Source: Paraburkholderia aspalathi
GTDB taxonomy: Bacteria > Pseudomonadota > Gammaproteobacteria > Burkholderiales > Burkholderiaceae
Direction of reading: 5' to 3'
DNA: 64,000 nucleotides
Assembly: GCF_900116445.1 (NCBI RefSeq)
Contig: NZ_FPBH01000001.1
Coordinates: forward strand, 372,001 to 436,000
Every line of letters begins with the position of its first letter. The first letter of the stretch is position 1. The translations under genes were made by a program, and so were the position numbers. Below are positions 26,394 to 35,847 of the stretch, in pieces. Below the pieces are notes generated by a model, which ran no database searches, was not told the DNA's origin, and saw only the letters and a program-made list of their open reading frames with translations.

Positions 26394-28157
26394 TCATTGT
26401 TGTGGTTTTTCCACTGGCGCGGGTGCGTCGGGCGCCGGTGCGTTCTGCGTCGCCCCGCCGGATGCGGGCGCGGCCACCGCCGCGGGCTTCGCCACCACCA
26501 CCCGGCGGGAGTCGCGAGCGATCACCTGCATCGGCAGCCCCTCTTTGAGCAGCCTGTCGTAAGTCGACGGCGGGATCAGCGCGAGCGCATAGCGATCGGC
26601 CTTCCAGCGCTCGACCCACGCGTCGACCGTCGGCACCCATTTCTGCGGTTCGACGGATATGCCGAACGCCAGTTCGTCCGGATGTTCGACCATGATCATC
26701 GTGTGGTCGACGTAGAACGGCATCGTATGATCGAGCACGCCGACCGAATAGAACGGCGTATCGGCCGGCAACTTCGCGATCTCGGCCTTGATCGCGGGCG
26801 CGAGCGGCGCGCCGGAACTCAGGCGGCCGAACACGTCGTGACCTGTGCCTGCGATTGTGCCGAGCAGTAGCCATGCCGCGCCAAAGCTCGCGACAGCGCC
26901 AAGCGTGCCGGCGCGGCTGCGGCGGTTCAGCCACAGCGCGAACAGCGTGACCACGAAGGCAGCGCCGAGGGCGGCCAGCACCCAGGTGCGGTATTCGACG
27001 TACAGCTCGGTCGGGTTGCGCGCGTTGCCGAAGCGCGCCATGAACAGCGCGGCAAACGCGGCCACGACGAGAAATAGCGCATAGCCGGCCAGATGGCGGC
27101 GCAACTGGTCACGGGTGACGAGCGGCAGGTACATACCGATCACCAGGGCAATCGACGGCGCGATCGGCAGCGTGTACGAGAGCAGCTTGGAGTGCGATGC
27201 GCTGAAGAACAGAAAGATGAACGCGGTCCACACCAGCATCAGCGTGACCGGCGCGAAGCCGTTCGGCTGGCGCGGCAGGCGCCACGCATGGCGCACGCTC
27301 TGGAAGGTCACCGACAACCACGGCAGGAAGCCGACCAGCAGCACCGGCACGAAATAGTAGAACGGCCCCGGGCGGTTCTGTTCAGGCGTCAGATAGCGCT
27401 TGAATTGTTGAACGATGAAGAAGAAGTTCAGGAATTCCGGGTTGCGCTGCTGCACCAGCACGAACCATGGCGTGACGATCGCGAAGAAGACGATCAGGCC
27501 GCCGATCAGATGCAGGCGCTTCCATACGGCCCAGTCGCGTGCGACGAGGGTGTACAGCACCAGCACCGCACCTGGCAGGATCACGCCGACGAGGCCCTTG
27601 GACAGTACCGCCAGCGCCATCGCCCCCCAGCACACCCACATCCATGCCCGCACGTTGGCCGTCGGCAGGTTGGCGCGCTGCGCGAGCAGCAGCGCGCAGA
27701 GCGTCAGTTCCATCCAGAACGACAGGCCCATGTCGAGCGTGTTGAAGTGGCCCATCAGGTTCCAGTACGGCGACGTGGCCAGCACGATCGCCGCGAACAC
27801 GCCGGTCGCCGCATTGAACACGCGCGCACCGGTGAAACCGATCAACAGCACGCCGGCAAAGCCCGTCAGCGCGGTGTAGAGGCGCGCCTGCCATTCGCCG
27901 ATGCCGAACCACGCGAACGTGAGCGCGTTGAGCCAGGTTTGCAGCGGTGGCTTCTCAAAATACTTGTAGCCGTTGTAGCGCGGCGTGATCCAGTCGCCGG
28001 TGACGAACATTTCGCGCGCCATTTCGGCGTAGCGGCCTTCGTCGCTCGGCAGCAGATGCCGCCAGCCGAGCGGCACGAACCAGATTACGGCGAGGGCCAG
28101 CACCAGCAGCAGGATCGTGGTGCGGTTGAGCGGTAGCCTCGTCGGCGTATCGTTCAT
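26394..28157 (-). CDS. arnT: Undecaprenyl phosphate-alpha-L-Ara4N: lipid A arabinosyl transferase
   Basis: A 587-residue GT-C (GT83) enzyme with about 12 membrane segments. The periplasmic catalytic motif is intact: LLPSDEGRYAEMAREM near residues 36-50 with the Asp-Glu pair, followed by GDWITPRYNGYKYFEKPPLQTW. It moves Ara4N from the lipid carrier to lipid A at the outer leaflet of the inner membrane, lowering negative charge and giving cationic peptide and polymyxin resistance. The last 35 residues are Ala/Pro-rich. ATG at 28157 preferred; an in-frame TTG lies 9 bp upstream. It starts the arnT-SMR block. Confidence 0.93.
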   Translation of the reverse strand: MNDTPTRLPLNRTTILLLVLALAVIWFVPLGWRHLLPSDEGRYAEMAREMFVTGDWITPRYNGYKYFEKPPLQTWLNALTFAWFGIGEWQARLYTALTGFAGVLLIGFTGARVFNAATGVFAAIVLATSPYWNLMGHFNTLDMGLSFWMELTLCALLLAQRANLPTANVRAWMWVCWGAMALAVLSKGLVGVILPGAVLVLYTLVARDWAVWKRLHLIGGLIVFFAIVTPWFVLVQQRNPEFLNFFFIVQQFKRYLTPEQNRPGPFYYFVPVLLVGFLPWLSVTFQSVRHAWRLPRQPNGFAPVTLMLVWTAFIFLFFSASHSKLLSYTLPIAPSIALVIGMYLPLVTRDQLRRHLAGYALFLVVAAFAALFMARFGNARNPTELYVEYRTWVLAALGAAFVVTLFALWLNRRSRAGTLGAVASFGAAWLLLGTIAGTGHDVFGRLSSGAPLAPAIKAEIAKLPADTPFYSVGVLDHTMPFYVDHTMIMVEHPDELAFGISVEPQKWVPTVDAWVERWKADRYALALIPPSTYDRLLKEGLPMQVIARDSRRVVVAKPAAVAAPASGGATQNAPAPDAPAPVEKPQQ

Positions 28158-28368
28158 GAATTTCAACCTTGTTGGCGACGCCGCGTGGGCAGCGAGGCAG
28201 TGTTATCTGAAAATGGCGATCGCCAGCATGGCGCCAATGGCGCGCAGTGTACGTTATCGGCCGTGGCGCGGCGAGGGCGCGCGGCCGGTCCGGCGATGCG
28301 CACGCGGCGGCTGCCATGCCTCGCGGCCGCTGTCGGCACGTCAGGCAAACGCTCGCTGCCCGCCGCCT

Positions 28369-28743
28369 CTAGCCTTCGATCAGCAACGCGGCCGCGACCT
28401 TGCGGCCCTCGGCCATCAGAATGTTGTAGGTGCGGCAGGCGGCCTTGAAGTCCATCGTTTCGACGCCGATGCGTTTGGCGGTGAGCGCGGCGGTCAGGCG
28501 CGGATGGGGAAAGCGCAGGCGCTCACCGCTGCCGAATATGACCACTTCGGGCGCGGCGTCCACCAGCATGGCGAAGTGCTCGGCGCTCAGGTCTTCGAAC
28601 GAGGAGACGGGCCAGGGGATAACCGGGGCTTCCGGCAGCAGGAGAATGCTGCCGGCGTGGCGCACCAGATTGATTTCGACATAGCCGGCGCCGTAACCGG
28701 TGACAGTATTGAGGGCGCCGCTGGAATCCTGATGTAATTTCAA
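28369..28743 (-). CDS. Mth938-like domain (DUF498) protein
   Basis: A 124-residue single-domain protein of the Mth938/DUF498 family, related to human NDUFAF3. Family features include GYGAGYVEINLVRHAGSILLLP and EVVIFGSGERLRFPHPRL. In mitochondria the relative helps assemble complex I; bacterial function is not established. It lies 211 bp upstream of arnT on the same strand and could be cotranscribed, though its product has no evident link to lipid A. Start ATG at 28743. Confidence 0.88.
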   Translation of the reverse strand: MKLHQDSSGALNTVTGYGAGYVEINLVRHAGSILLLPEAPVIPWPVSSFEDLSAEHFAMLVDAAPEVVIFGSGERLRFPHPRLTAALTAKRIGVETMDFKAACRTYNILMAEGRKVAAALLIEG

Positions 28744-29174
28744 ATTCGTTTTCCGAAGTCGTCGTGAGACATCATGCGTGTTGGCGGCCTGACCTGGCAG
28801 AACGGAAGCAGGGCGGTTTGACGCGAGTGGGACACGCGAGTGGCACAGCGAGTGACACAGAAGCGGCCGAAAAGCCTTGCCGTTGCGGTTGGTGCATTGC
28901 GGAAGTCGGCCAAAATCCGCTAAATTATAACTTTTTAGCCGCCTTGCGGCGCCCCTCGCTCGAGTGCCCCCTCATGTGCTGTCATAAGCCGCCCTGAGAG
29001 GACGGGCGCGGCCCATCGGCTACCTGCCCTGGTTTTGCCTGCATTTCGTCTGCTTTTCTCGTCTCTGGCGAGCGTGCCGCGTCATAATTCCCCGTATCGG
29101 CGGACTTGCCCGGGTCCCGGTTTTTCCGCCCCCGCTTGTTCGCCCAAGCCCATCAACAGGATGAAGTGCCCGCC
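28744..29174. other. 431-bp divergent intergenic region with a short tandem repeat
   Basis: It should hold the divergent promoters of the DUF498 gene and alaA. AT-rich AAATTATAAC lies at about 28923. A threefold repeat of the GCGAGTG unit occupies 28823-28859. No convincing gene seen. Confidence 0.55.
28823..28859 (+). repeat. Three tandem 12-13-bp GCGAGTG units
   Basis: GCGAGTGGGACAC, GCGAGTGGCACA and GCGAGTGACACA lie end to end, upstream of both divergent genes. Confidence 0.6.
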
Positions 29175-30413
29175 GTGAAACCGATTCTCAAATCCAACAA
29201 GTTGTTGAATGTCTGCTACGACATTCGCGGGCCCGTCCTCGAACATGCGAAGCGCCTCGAAGAAGAGGGCCACCGCATCATCAAGCTGAACATCGGCAAT
29301 CTCGCGCCGTTCGGCTTTGACGCGCCGGATGAAATCATCCAGGACATGATCCTGAATCTGCCGGGCTCGTCCGGCTACTCGGATTCCAAGGGTGTGTTCG
29401 CCGCGCGCAAGGCGATCATGCATTACACGCAGCAAAAGGGCGTGCACGGCGTCGAACTGGACGACATTTACATCGGCAACGGTGCCTCCGAGCTGATTGT
29501 GATGGCGCTGCAGGGCCTCCTGAACGACGGCGACGAAGTCTTGCTGCCCGCGCCGGACTACCCGTTGTGGACCGCGGGCGTCAGCCTTTCGGGCGGCACG
29601 CCGGTGCATTACATCTGTGACGAATCGAATAGCTGGATGCCCGATCTGGACGACATTCGCGCGAAAATCACACCGAATACGCGTGCGCTCGTCGTCATCA
29701 ATCCGAACAACCCCACCGGCGCGCTGTACTCGGACGAACTACTGCTCGGCCTGATCGAGATCGCCCGCCAGCATGGCCTCGTGATCTTTGCCGACGAGGT
29801 CTACGACAAGATCGTCTACGACGGCAAGAAGCACACGTCAGTGGCTGCGCTCTCAGAAGACGTGCTCACTGTCACATTTAACAGCCTCTCGAAGAGTTAC
29901 CGTTCGTGCGGCTACCGCGCAGGCTGGATGTTCATTTCGGGCCTGACCGGCGAGAATCGCCGCAATGGCAAAGACTACTTCGAAGGGCTCGGCATTCTGG
30001 CCTCGATGCGGCTGTGTCCGAACGTGCCCGGCCAGTACGCGATCCAGACCGCGCTCGGCGGCTATCAGAGCATCAACGACCTGATCGTGCCGAGCGGGCG
30101 CCTGTACAAACAGCGCGAACTCGCGTATGACATGCTGACGGCCATCCCCGGCGTGAGTTGCGTGAAGCCCGAGGCTGCGCTGTATATGTTCCCGCGCCTC
30201 GATCCGAAGATTTATCCGATCCAGGACGACCAGCAGTTCATCCTCGACCTCCTGCTGGAAGAGCGCGTGCTGCTGGTTCAAGGCACCGGTTTCAACTGGA
30301 AGACGCCGGATCACTTCCGCGTCGTGTTCCTGCCGAACGTGGACGACCTCGCGGATTCGATCAACCGGATCGCGCGCTTCCTCGACGGCTACCGCAAACG
30401 CCACACGGCTTGA
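29175..30413 (+). CDS. alaA: Alanine-synthesising aminotransferase AlaA
   Basis: A 412-residue class I PLP aminotransferase closely resembling E. coli AlaA: PILKSNKLLNVCYDIRGPVL at the start, FGFDAPDEII, INPNNPTGALYS, and the PLP lysine in FNSLSKSYRSCGYRAGW. It makes alanine from pyruvate and glutamate. A GTG at 29175 aligns with the AlaA start; another GTG 9 bp upstream sits closer to an AGGAT ribosome site and is a possible alternative. It precedes hom by 76 bp, so alaA-hom-thrC may be one amino-acid unit. Confidence 0.92.
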   Translation: MKPILKSNKLLNVCYDIRGPVLEHAKRLEEEGHRIIKLNIGNLAPFGFDAPDEIIQDMILNLPGSSGYSDSKGVFAARKAIMHYTQQKGVHGVELDDIYIGNGASELIVMALQGLLNDGDEVLLPAPDYPLWTAGVSLSGGTPVHYICDESNSWMPDLDDIRAKITPNTRALVVINPNNPTGALYSDELLLGLIEIARQHGLVIFADEVYDKIVYDGKKHTSVAALSEDVLTVTFNSLSKSYRSCGYRAGWMFISGLTGENRRNGKDYFEGLGILASMRLCPNVPGQYAIQTALGGYQSINDLIVPSGRLYKQRELAYDMLTAIPGVSCVKPEAALYMFPRLDPKIYPIQDDQQFILDLLLEERVLLVQGTGFNWKTPDHFRVVFLPNVDDLADSINRIARFLDGYRKRHTA

Positions 30414-30489
30414 GATGGACGGCGCGCCCGGCGCGCGCCGCTGTCGGCCCCAGTTTCCTTTTAATCCCTTACTCGAAAACACACGCTGC

Positions 30490-31821
30490 ATGGAACCGAT
30501 CAAAGTTGGACTGCTGGGCTTCGGCACGGTAGGCAGCGGCACCTTCACGGTACTGCGCCGCAATCAGGAAGAAATCAAACGCCGCGCGGGCCGCGGCATC
30601 GAGATTGCGCGCATTGCCGTGCGCAATCCCGCCAAGGCGACTGCGGCACTCGGCAGCGAAGCCGGCACCGTGGCGCTGACCGATGACTTCAACGCGGTGG
30701 TGGACGATCCGTCGATCGATATCGTGGCGGAAATGATCGGCGGCACGGGCGTTGCGCGCGACCTCGTCCTACGCGCGATCAAGAACCGCAAGCATGTGGT
30801 CACCGCCAACAAGGCGCTGCTCGCCGTGCACGGTACGGAGATTTTCGAAGCGGCGCGCGCCAACGGCGTGATGGTGGCGTTCGAGGCGGCGGTGGCGGGT
30901 GGCATTCCGATCATCAAGGCGCTGCGCGAAGGGCTCACGGCCAATCGCATCCAGTACATCGCCGGCATCATCAACGGCACGACGAACTACATCCTCTCGG
31001 AGATGCGCGACCGCGGGCTCGACTTCGCGACCGCCTTGAAGGCCGCCCAGGAGCTGGGTTACGCGGAAGCCGATCCGACCTTCGACATCGAAGGCGTGGA
31101 CGCCGCCCACAAGGCGACGATCATGAGCGCGATCGCGTTCGGCGTGCCGGTGCAATTCGACAAGGCGTACGTCGAAGGCATCAGCAAACTGGCGGCAATC
31201 GACATCAAATATGCTGAAGAACTTGGCTACCGCATCAAGCTGCTTGGCATCTCGCGCCGTACGGACAAAGGCATCGAATTGCGCGTGCATCCCACGCTGA
31301 TTCCGGAAAAACGCCTGCTGGCGAACGTGGAAGGCGCGATGAACGCGGTCGTCGTGCACGGCGACGCGGTGGGCTCCACGCTGTACTACGGCAAGGGCGC
31401 GGGCGCGGAGCCGACGGCATCCGCCGTGGTGGCCGATCTGGTCGACGTGACGCGTCTGCATACGGCGGACCCGGAGCATCGCGTGCCGCATCTGGCGTTC
31501 CAGCCGGACAGCCTGTCGAGCACGCCGATCCTGCCGATCGACGAAGTGACGAGCGGCTACTACCTGCGCCTGCGCGTGGCTGACGTGACGGGCGTGCTGG
31601 CCGACATCACGCGCATCCTCGCGGATCGGGGCATTTCGATCGACGCGCTGCTGCAGAAGGAATCGGAGCAGGTCGACGCGAACGGCAAGGGCGAAACCGA
31701 CATCATCCTGATTACGCACGAAACGGTTGAAAAGAACGTCAACGCGGCGATCAAGACGATCGAAGCGTTGAAGACCGTTGTCTCGCAAGTCACGAAGCTG
31801 CGCATGGAAGCGCTGAACTAG
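30490..31821 (+). CDS. hom: Homoserine dehydrogenase
   Basis: A 443-residue enzyme. NAD(P)-binding GLLGFGTVGSGT (8-19), the substrate segment AVAGGIPIIKALREGL and GIINGTTNYIL, and the catalytic ELGYAEADPTFDIEG block are all present. A C-terminal ACT domain (YYLRLRVADVTGVLADITRI) should give threonine feedback inhibition. It reduces aspartate semialdehyde to homoserine for threonine, methionine and isoleucine. The ATG at 30490 was chosen because the NAD motif begins within ten residues. It is followed 7 bp later by thrC. Confidence 0.97.
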   Translation: MEPIKVGLLGFGTVGSGTFTVLRRNQEEIKRRAGRGIEIARIAVRNPAKATAALGSEAGTVALTDDFNAVVDDPSIDIVAEMIGGTGVARDLVLRAIKNRKHVVTANKALLAVHGTEIFEAARANGVMVAFEAAVAGGIPIIKALREGLTANRIQYIAGIINGTTNYILSEMRDRGLDFATALKAAQELGYAEADPTFDIEGVDAAHKATIMSAIAFGVPVQFDKAYVEGISKLAAIDIKYAEELGYRIKLLGISRRTDKGIELRVHPTLIPEKRLLANVEGAMNAVVVHGDAVGSTLYYGKGAGAEPTASAVVADLVDVTRLHTADPEHRVPHLAFQPDSLSSTPILPIDEVTSGYYLRLRVADVTGVLADITRILADRGISIDALLQKESEQVDANGKGETDIILITHETVEKNVNAAIKTIEALKTVVSQVTKLRMEALN

Positions 31822-31828
31822 GCCGAAT

Positions 31829-33280
31829 ATGAACTACCTCTCTACGCGCGGCGCCGGAGCCGGCGAGCGCCATACGTTTTCCGACATTCTGCTGGGCGGT
31901 CTTGCGAAAGACGGCGGCCTGTATCTGCCGGCGGAATATCCGCGCGTCACGGCTGACGAACTGGCGCGCTGGCGCACGCTGCCGTACGCGGATCTCGCGT
32001 TCGAAATCCTGTCGAAATTCAGCGACGACATTCCTGCTGAAGACCTGCGCGCGCTGACGCGCAAGACCTACACGGCCGAGACGTATTGCCACGTGCGCGA
32101 CGACGAAAGCGCCGCGCAGATCACGCCTTTGAAGACGCTGGGCGTCGAGAACGGCGCGCCGCTGTCGCTACTGGAACTGTCGAACGGTCCGACGCTCGCG
32201 TTCAAGGACATGGCGATGCAACTGATCGGCAACCTGTTCGAGTACGCGCTGGCCAGACACGGCGAGACGCTGAACATCTTGGGCGCAACCTCGGGCGACA
32301 CCGGCAGCGCAGCGGAATACGCGATGCGCGGCAAGAAAGGCATCAGCGTCTTCATGCTCTCGCCGCACAAGAAGATGAGCGCGTTCCAGACTGCACAGAT
32401 GTACAGCCTGCAGGACCCGAACATTTTCAACATCGCGGTCGAAGGCGTGTTCGACGACGCCCAGGATATCGTGAAGGCGGTCTCGAACGACCACGCGTTC
32501 AAGGCGAAGTACAAGATCGGCACGGTCAACTCGATCAACTGGGCGCGTGTGGTGGCGCAAGTCGTGTACTACTTCAAGGGCTATTTTGCCGCGACGAAGT
32601 CAAATGAGGAGCGCGTCTCGTTCACGGTGCCGTCGGGCAATTTCGGCAATGTGTGCGCCGGTCACATCGCGCGCATGATGGGTTTGCCGATCGAGAAGCT
32701 GGTAGTCGCGACGAACGAAAACGACGTACTGGACGAGTTCTTCCGCACCGGCATCTACCGCGTGCGCAAGGCCGCTGAGACGTACCACACGAGCAGCCCG
32801 AGCATGGACATTTCGAAGGCATCGAACTTCGAGCGTTTCGTGTTCGACCTGCTGGGCCGCGACCCGGCGCGCGTGCTGCAACTGTTCCGCGACGTCGAAG
32901 AGAAGGGCGGTTTCGACCTGGCGGCAAGCGGTGATTTTGCGCGTGTGAAGGAGTTTGGTTTCGTATCGGGCCGCAGCAGCCACGAGGACCGCGTGGACGC
33001 GATCCGCGACGTCTTCGAGCGTTACGACACGATGATCGACACGCACACGGCAGACGGCCTGAAGGTGGCACGCGAGCATTTGCAGGCCGGCATCCCGATG
33101 ATCGTGCTGGAGACGGCGCAACCGATCAAGTTCGGCGAAACGATCCGCGAAGCGCTACTACGCGAACCGGAGCGCCCCGCCGCATTCTCGGGCCTGGAAT
33201 CGCTGCCGCAGCGATTCGAAGTACTCCCGGCAGACGCGCAGCGCGTGAAAGACTACATCGTCGCAAACACGAGCGAATAA
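31829..33280 (+). CDS. thrC: Threonine synthase
   Basis: A 483-residue PLP enzyme of the longer (fungal/enterobacterial-like) threonine synthase class, starting MNYLSTRGAGAGERHTFSDI. The PLP lysine is in NGPTLAFKDMAMQ, and the phosphate-binding LGATSGDTGSAAEYA and FTVPSGNFGNVCAG blocks follow. It converts phosphohomoserine to threonine. It is 7 bp after hom. The kinase step (thrB) is not in this window. A perfect hairpin follows the stop. Confidence 0.97.
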   Translation: MNYLSTRGAGAGERHTFSDILLGGLAKDGGLYLPAEYPRVTADELARWRTLPYADLAFEILSKFSDDIPAEDLRALTRKTYTAETYCHVRDDESAAQITPLKTLGVENGAPLSLLELSNGPTLAFKDMAMQLIGNLFEYALARHGETLNILGATSGDTGSAAEYAMRGKKGISVFMLSPHKKMSAFQTAQMYSLQDPNIFNIAVEGVFDDAQDIVKAVSNDHAFKAKYKIGTVNSINWARVVAQVVYYFKGYFAATKSNEERVSFTVPSGNFGNVCAGHIARMMGLPIEKLVVATNENDVLDEFFRTGIYRVRKAAETYHTSSPSMDISKASNFERFVFDLLGRDPARVLQLFRDVEEKGGFDLAASGDFARVKEFGFVSGRSSHEDRVDAIRDVFERYDTMIDTHTADGLKVAREHLQAGIPMIVLETAQPIKFGETIREALLREPERPAAFSGLESLPQRFEVLPADAQRVKDYIVANTSE

Positions 33281-33288
33281 CACCGCGA

Positions 33289-33319
33289 GCATCGAGCGCG
33301 ACGGTGTCACGCTCGATGC
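33289..33319 (+). terminator. 10-bp hairpin after thrC
   Basis: GCATCGAGCG (33289-33298) and CGCTCGATGC (33310-33319) pair exactly. No T-run follows, so it may protect the 3' end rather than terminate. Confidence 0.45.
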
Positions 33320-33444
33320 CGGGGGGCGATGGGGAGATTGGTTTAAAGAAATACTCGTCGGCGCGCGCAGCGCCGCCGGAAGTATGACGCCCTTGTCACA
33401 AGCGCATGCAGGTGCACGAACACAGATTCCAGATGCACCACTAC

Positions 33445-33559
33445 CCGTGGCAGACCACGGTGCCCACTTAGCATTAGCGGTTTGAGCCGCTTTCTTTGCT
33501 TATCTTTCTTTGCGGCGGCAAAGAAAGTAAGTGCCGCCCCGCACAGGGGCAACGCTAAT
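33445..33559. repeat. Structured palindromic element, probable dispersed Burkholderia repeat
   Basis: Four consecutive perfect hairpins: CCGTGG/CCACGG (33445-33460), AGCGG/CCGCT (33476-33491), CTTTCTTTGC/GCAAAGAAAG (33504-33527) and GCCCC/GGGGC (33536-33550). An outer inverted pair ATTAGCG (33473-33479) and CGCTAAT (33553-33559) brackets the last three. The CTTTCTTTGC core resembles, from memory, a repeat common between genes in Burkholderia and Paraburkholderia; only one copy is in this window. Confidence 0.6.
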
Positions 33560-33737
33560 AGACCACTAACAATGCAAGGAAAGGCACCAAAGCCAGAACA
33601 AGGAAAGCCCCAAGCCCCAGGAACACGGACAAACAACCGCCGAGCAGGCAAAAAAACCACCATAACACCCACCCGCCACCGGCCCCCACGCTCGACCGCT
33701 ACAATATTCCTTTAACCAGCGGCTTCGAGACCAGAAG

Positions 33738-35003
33738 ATGTCCACCCCAACGCCCCGCGCCCCGATGCTCTCCACTGCCGAAGCGTTGGCGACCTTGCTC
33801 AGCGCAGCGAGCCCAATCCCCGGCACAGAATCGATCCCCACGCTAGACGCCCTCAACCGCGTGCTATCGGCAGACGTTATTTCGCCGCTCGACGTCCCCC
33901 CCATGAACACCAGTTCAATGGACGGCTACGCGATCCGCACAGAAGATCTGGCAACCGATGGCGACCGCCGCCTGCCAGTTTCGCAACGCATTCCAGCTGG
34001 CCACGCACCCGAGCCGTTAAAACCCGGCACGGCAGCCCGCATCTTCACCGGCGCTACGGTGCCGCCAGGCGCCGACGCCATCGTGATGCAGGAGCAAACC
34101 GAGGCCGCCGGCAACGAAGTCACGATCCTCCACAGCCCGGCACCCGGCGAATGGATCACAGCCCAAGGCGCGGACATCCGCAGCGGCTCGATCATCCTGC
34201 CAGCGGGCACTCGCCTGACACCGCAAGCATTGGGACTCGCCGCGTCAGTCGGTTGCGCCGAACTCAAGGTGCGCCGCCGCGTAAAAGTCGCCGTGTTCTT
34301 CACCGGCGACGAACTGACCATGCCTGGCGAACCGTTGAAACCCGGCGCGATCTACAACTCGAACCGTTTCACGCTGCGCGGCCTGCTGGAAAAGCTCGGC
34401 TGTGAGGTAACCGACTACGGCATCGTCCCCGATAAACTCGACGCGACTCGCGCGACGTTACGTGAAGCCGCGCAAGCGCACGATCTGATCCTTACCTGCG
34501 GCGGCGTGTCGGTCGGCGAGGAAGATCACGTCAAGCCGGCGGTCGAGGCGGAGGGGCGCCTGTCGATGTGGCAGATCGCGATGAAACCCGGCAAACCACT
34601 CGCCTTCGGCGCGGTGCGCCGTGCCGCGCAGCAGGCAGATGCGGCTGCGACAGCTTCAGCCGAAACCTTCTTCATTGGCCTGCCGGGCAATCCGGTTTCC
34701 AGCTTCGCGACCTTTTTACTGTTCGTTCGCCCGTTCGTCCTGCTTCTGGCCGGCATGCAGACAGTTGAGCCGCGCGCGCTGTCTTTGCGCGCGGATTTCA
34801 CGCAGAAGAAGGCCGACCGGCGCAACGAATTCCTGCGCGCGCGCATCAATCCGGCCGGCGGCCTCGATCTGTTTCCGAATCAGAGCTCGGCAGTGCTGAC
34901 GTCGACCGTGTGGGGCGACGGCCTGATCGACAATCCGCCGAATCATGCGATCAGCGCCGGCGAGACCGTGCGTTTCATCCCTTTTTCCGAATTGCTGAAC
35001 TGA
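33738..35003 (+). CDS. moeA: Molybdopterin molybdenumtransferase MoeA
   Basis: A 421-residue MoeA. Domain features include PLDVPPMNTSSMDGYAIR (the conserved MDGYA), GTAARIFTGATVPPGADAIVMQE, and in domain III FFTGDELTMPG, IYNSNRFTL, and the TCGGVSVGEEDHVK and GLPGNPVSS motifs. It inserts molybdate into adenylylated molybdopterin. An internal Ala-rich insertion (AAQQADAAATASAE) lengthens domain III. It is followed 26 bp later by moaD. A TACAAT box at 33700-33705 gives a leader of about 27 nt. Confidence 0.95.
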   Translation: MSTPTPRAPMLSTAEALATLLSAASPIPGTESIPTLDALNRVLSADVISPLDVPPMNTSSMDGYAIRTEDLATDGDRRLPVSQRIPAGHAPEPLKPGTAARIFTGATVPPGADAIVMQEQTEAAGNEVTILHSPAPGEWITAQGADIRSGSIILPAGTRLTPQALGLAASVGCAELKVRRRVKVAVFFTGDELTMPGEPLKPGAIYNSNRFTLRGLLEKLGCEVTDYGIVPDKLDATRATLREAAQAHDLILTCGGVSVGEEDHVKPAVEAEGRLSMWQIAMKPGKPLAFGAVRRAAQQADAAATASAETFFIGLPGNPVSSFATFLLFVRPFVLLLAGMQTVEPRALSLRADFTQKKADRRNEFLRARINPAGGLDLFPNQSSAVLTSTVWGDGLIDNPPNHAISAGETVRFIPFSELLN

Positions 35004-35029
35004 GGCCCGCCACAGCCGGCGGTTTCCCG

Positions 35030-35287
35030 ATGAAGATTCAACTCCGATATTTTGCAAGCGTGCGCGAAGCGCTCGAAACCGCCGACGAAACGGTCGATCT
35101 GCCAGACGGCATCGCGACCGTCGGCGACGTGCGTGCCTGGTTGCGCGTGCGCGGCGGCATCTGGGCCGATACCCTTGCCGAAGGCCGCGCGCTGCGCATG
35201 GCCTGCAATCACGTGATGACCGATGCCGGCACACGCGTCACCGAAGGCTGCGAGGTCGCGTTCTTTCCGCCCGTCACCGGCGGTTGA
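35030..35287 (+). CDS. moaD: Molybdopterin synthase sulfur carrier subunit MoaD
   Basis: An 85-residue ubiquitin-fold protein ending in the essential Gly-Gly (FFPPVTGG). The start MKIQLRYFASVREALE is typical of MoaD. Its C-terminal glycine carries the thiocarboxylate sulfur used to make molybdopterin from cPMP. The ATG at 35030 gives the family's normal length. It lies between moeA and moaE. Confidence 0.94.
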   Translation: MKIQLRYFASVREALETADETVDLPDGIATVGDVRAWLRVRGGIWADTLAEGRALRMACNHVMTDAGTRVTEGCEVAFFPPVTGG

Positions 35288-35358
35288 AACGCGCTGGATC
35301 GCCGCTAAAAAACCTGCCGTGTCACGCTAAACCTCGCCAAGCCGCCCAGGAGCCAGAG

Positions 35359-35835
35359 ATGCCCGTTCGTGTCCAGACGGAAGACTTCGACCTCACCGCC
35401 GAGGTCGCCGCGTTGCGCGCGCGCAATCCGAAAATCGGCGCGGTGGCCTGTTTTGTCGGCACCGTGCGCGATCTGAACGACGGCAGCACGGTCGAAACCA
35501 TGGAGCTCGAACACTATCCGGGCATGACGGAGAAGTCGCTGGAAGCGATCGTCGTGAGCGCGCGCGAGCGTTGGCCGGGGATCGAGGTGCTGATCGTGCA
35601 TCGGGTCGGCAAGCTTTATCCGCTCGACCAGATCGTGCTGGTGGCGACCACCGCCGCGCATCGGGGCGACGCCTTCGCGTCGTGTGAGTTCGTGATGGAC
35701 TATCTGAAGACCCAGGCGCCGTTCTGGAAGAAAGAGAAAACCGAAGAGGGCGAGCGCTGGGTGGATGCCCGCGTCGCCGACGATGCGGCGCTGGCCCGTT
35801 GGGGCATCGAACCGGGTAACGAGGAAGAGGATTAG
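35359..35835 (+). CDS. moaE: Molybdopterin synthase catalytic subunit MoaE
   Basis: A 158-residue MoaE. Conserved blocks GAVACFVGTVRDLNDG, LEHYPGMTEKSLE, IVHRVGKLYPLD and the C-terminal KTQAPFWKKEKT with the catalytic lysines are present. With MoaD it forms the heterotetramer that converts cPMP to molybdopterin. ATG at 35359 follows CCAGGAGCC. Its stop is 12 bp from the stop of the convergent haemoglobin gene. Confidence 0.95.
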   Translation: MPVRVQTEDFDLTAEVAALRARNPKIGAVACFVGTVRDLNDGSTVETMELEHYPGMTEKSLEAIVVSARERWPGIEVLIVHRVGKLYPLDQIVLVATTAAHRGDAFASCEFVMDYLKTQAPFWKKEKTEEGERWVDARVADDAALARWGIEPGNEEED

Positions 35836-35847
35836 GCGGGCGCCCGG

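Larger units (their letters stand above)
33281..33737. other. 457-bp gene-free region between thrC and moeA
   Basis: It contains the thrC hairpin (33289-33319), the structured repeat (33445-33559), a Pro/Lys-coding-like AC-rich stretch (33560-33690) and the presumed moeA promoter with TACAAT at 33700-33705. No gene is supported. Confidence 0.65.

Noticed and set aside
33560..33737. Possible molybdenum-cofactor riboswitch before moeA
   Set aside because: I could not recognise the conserved Moco riboswitch core; the region is an AC-rich stretch plus a -10 box.
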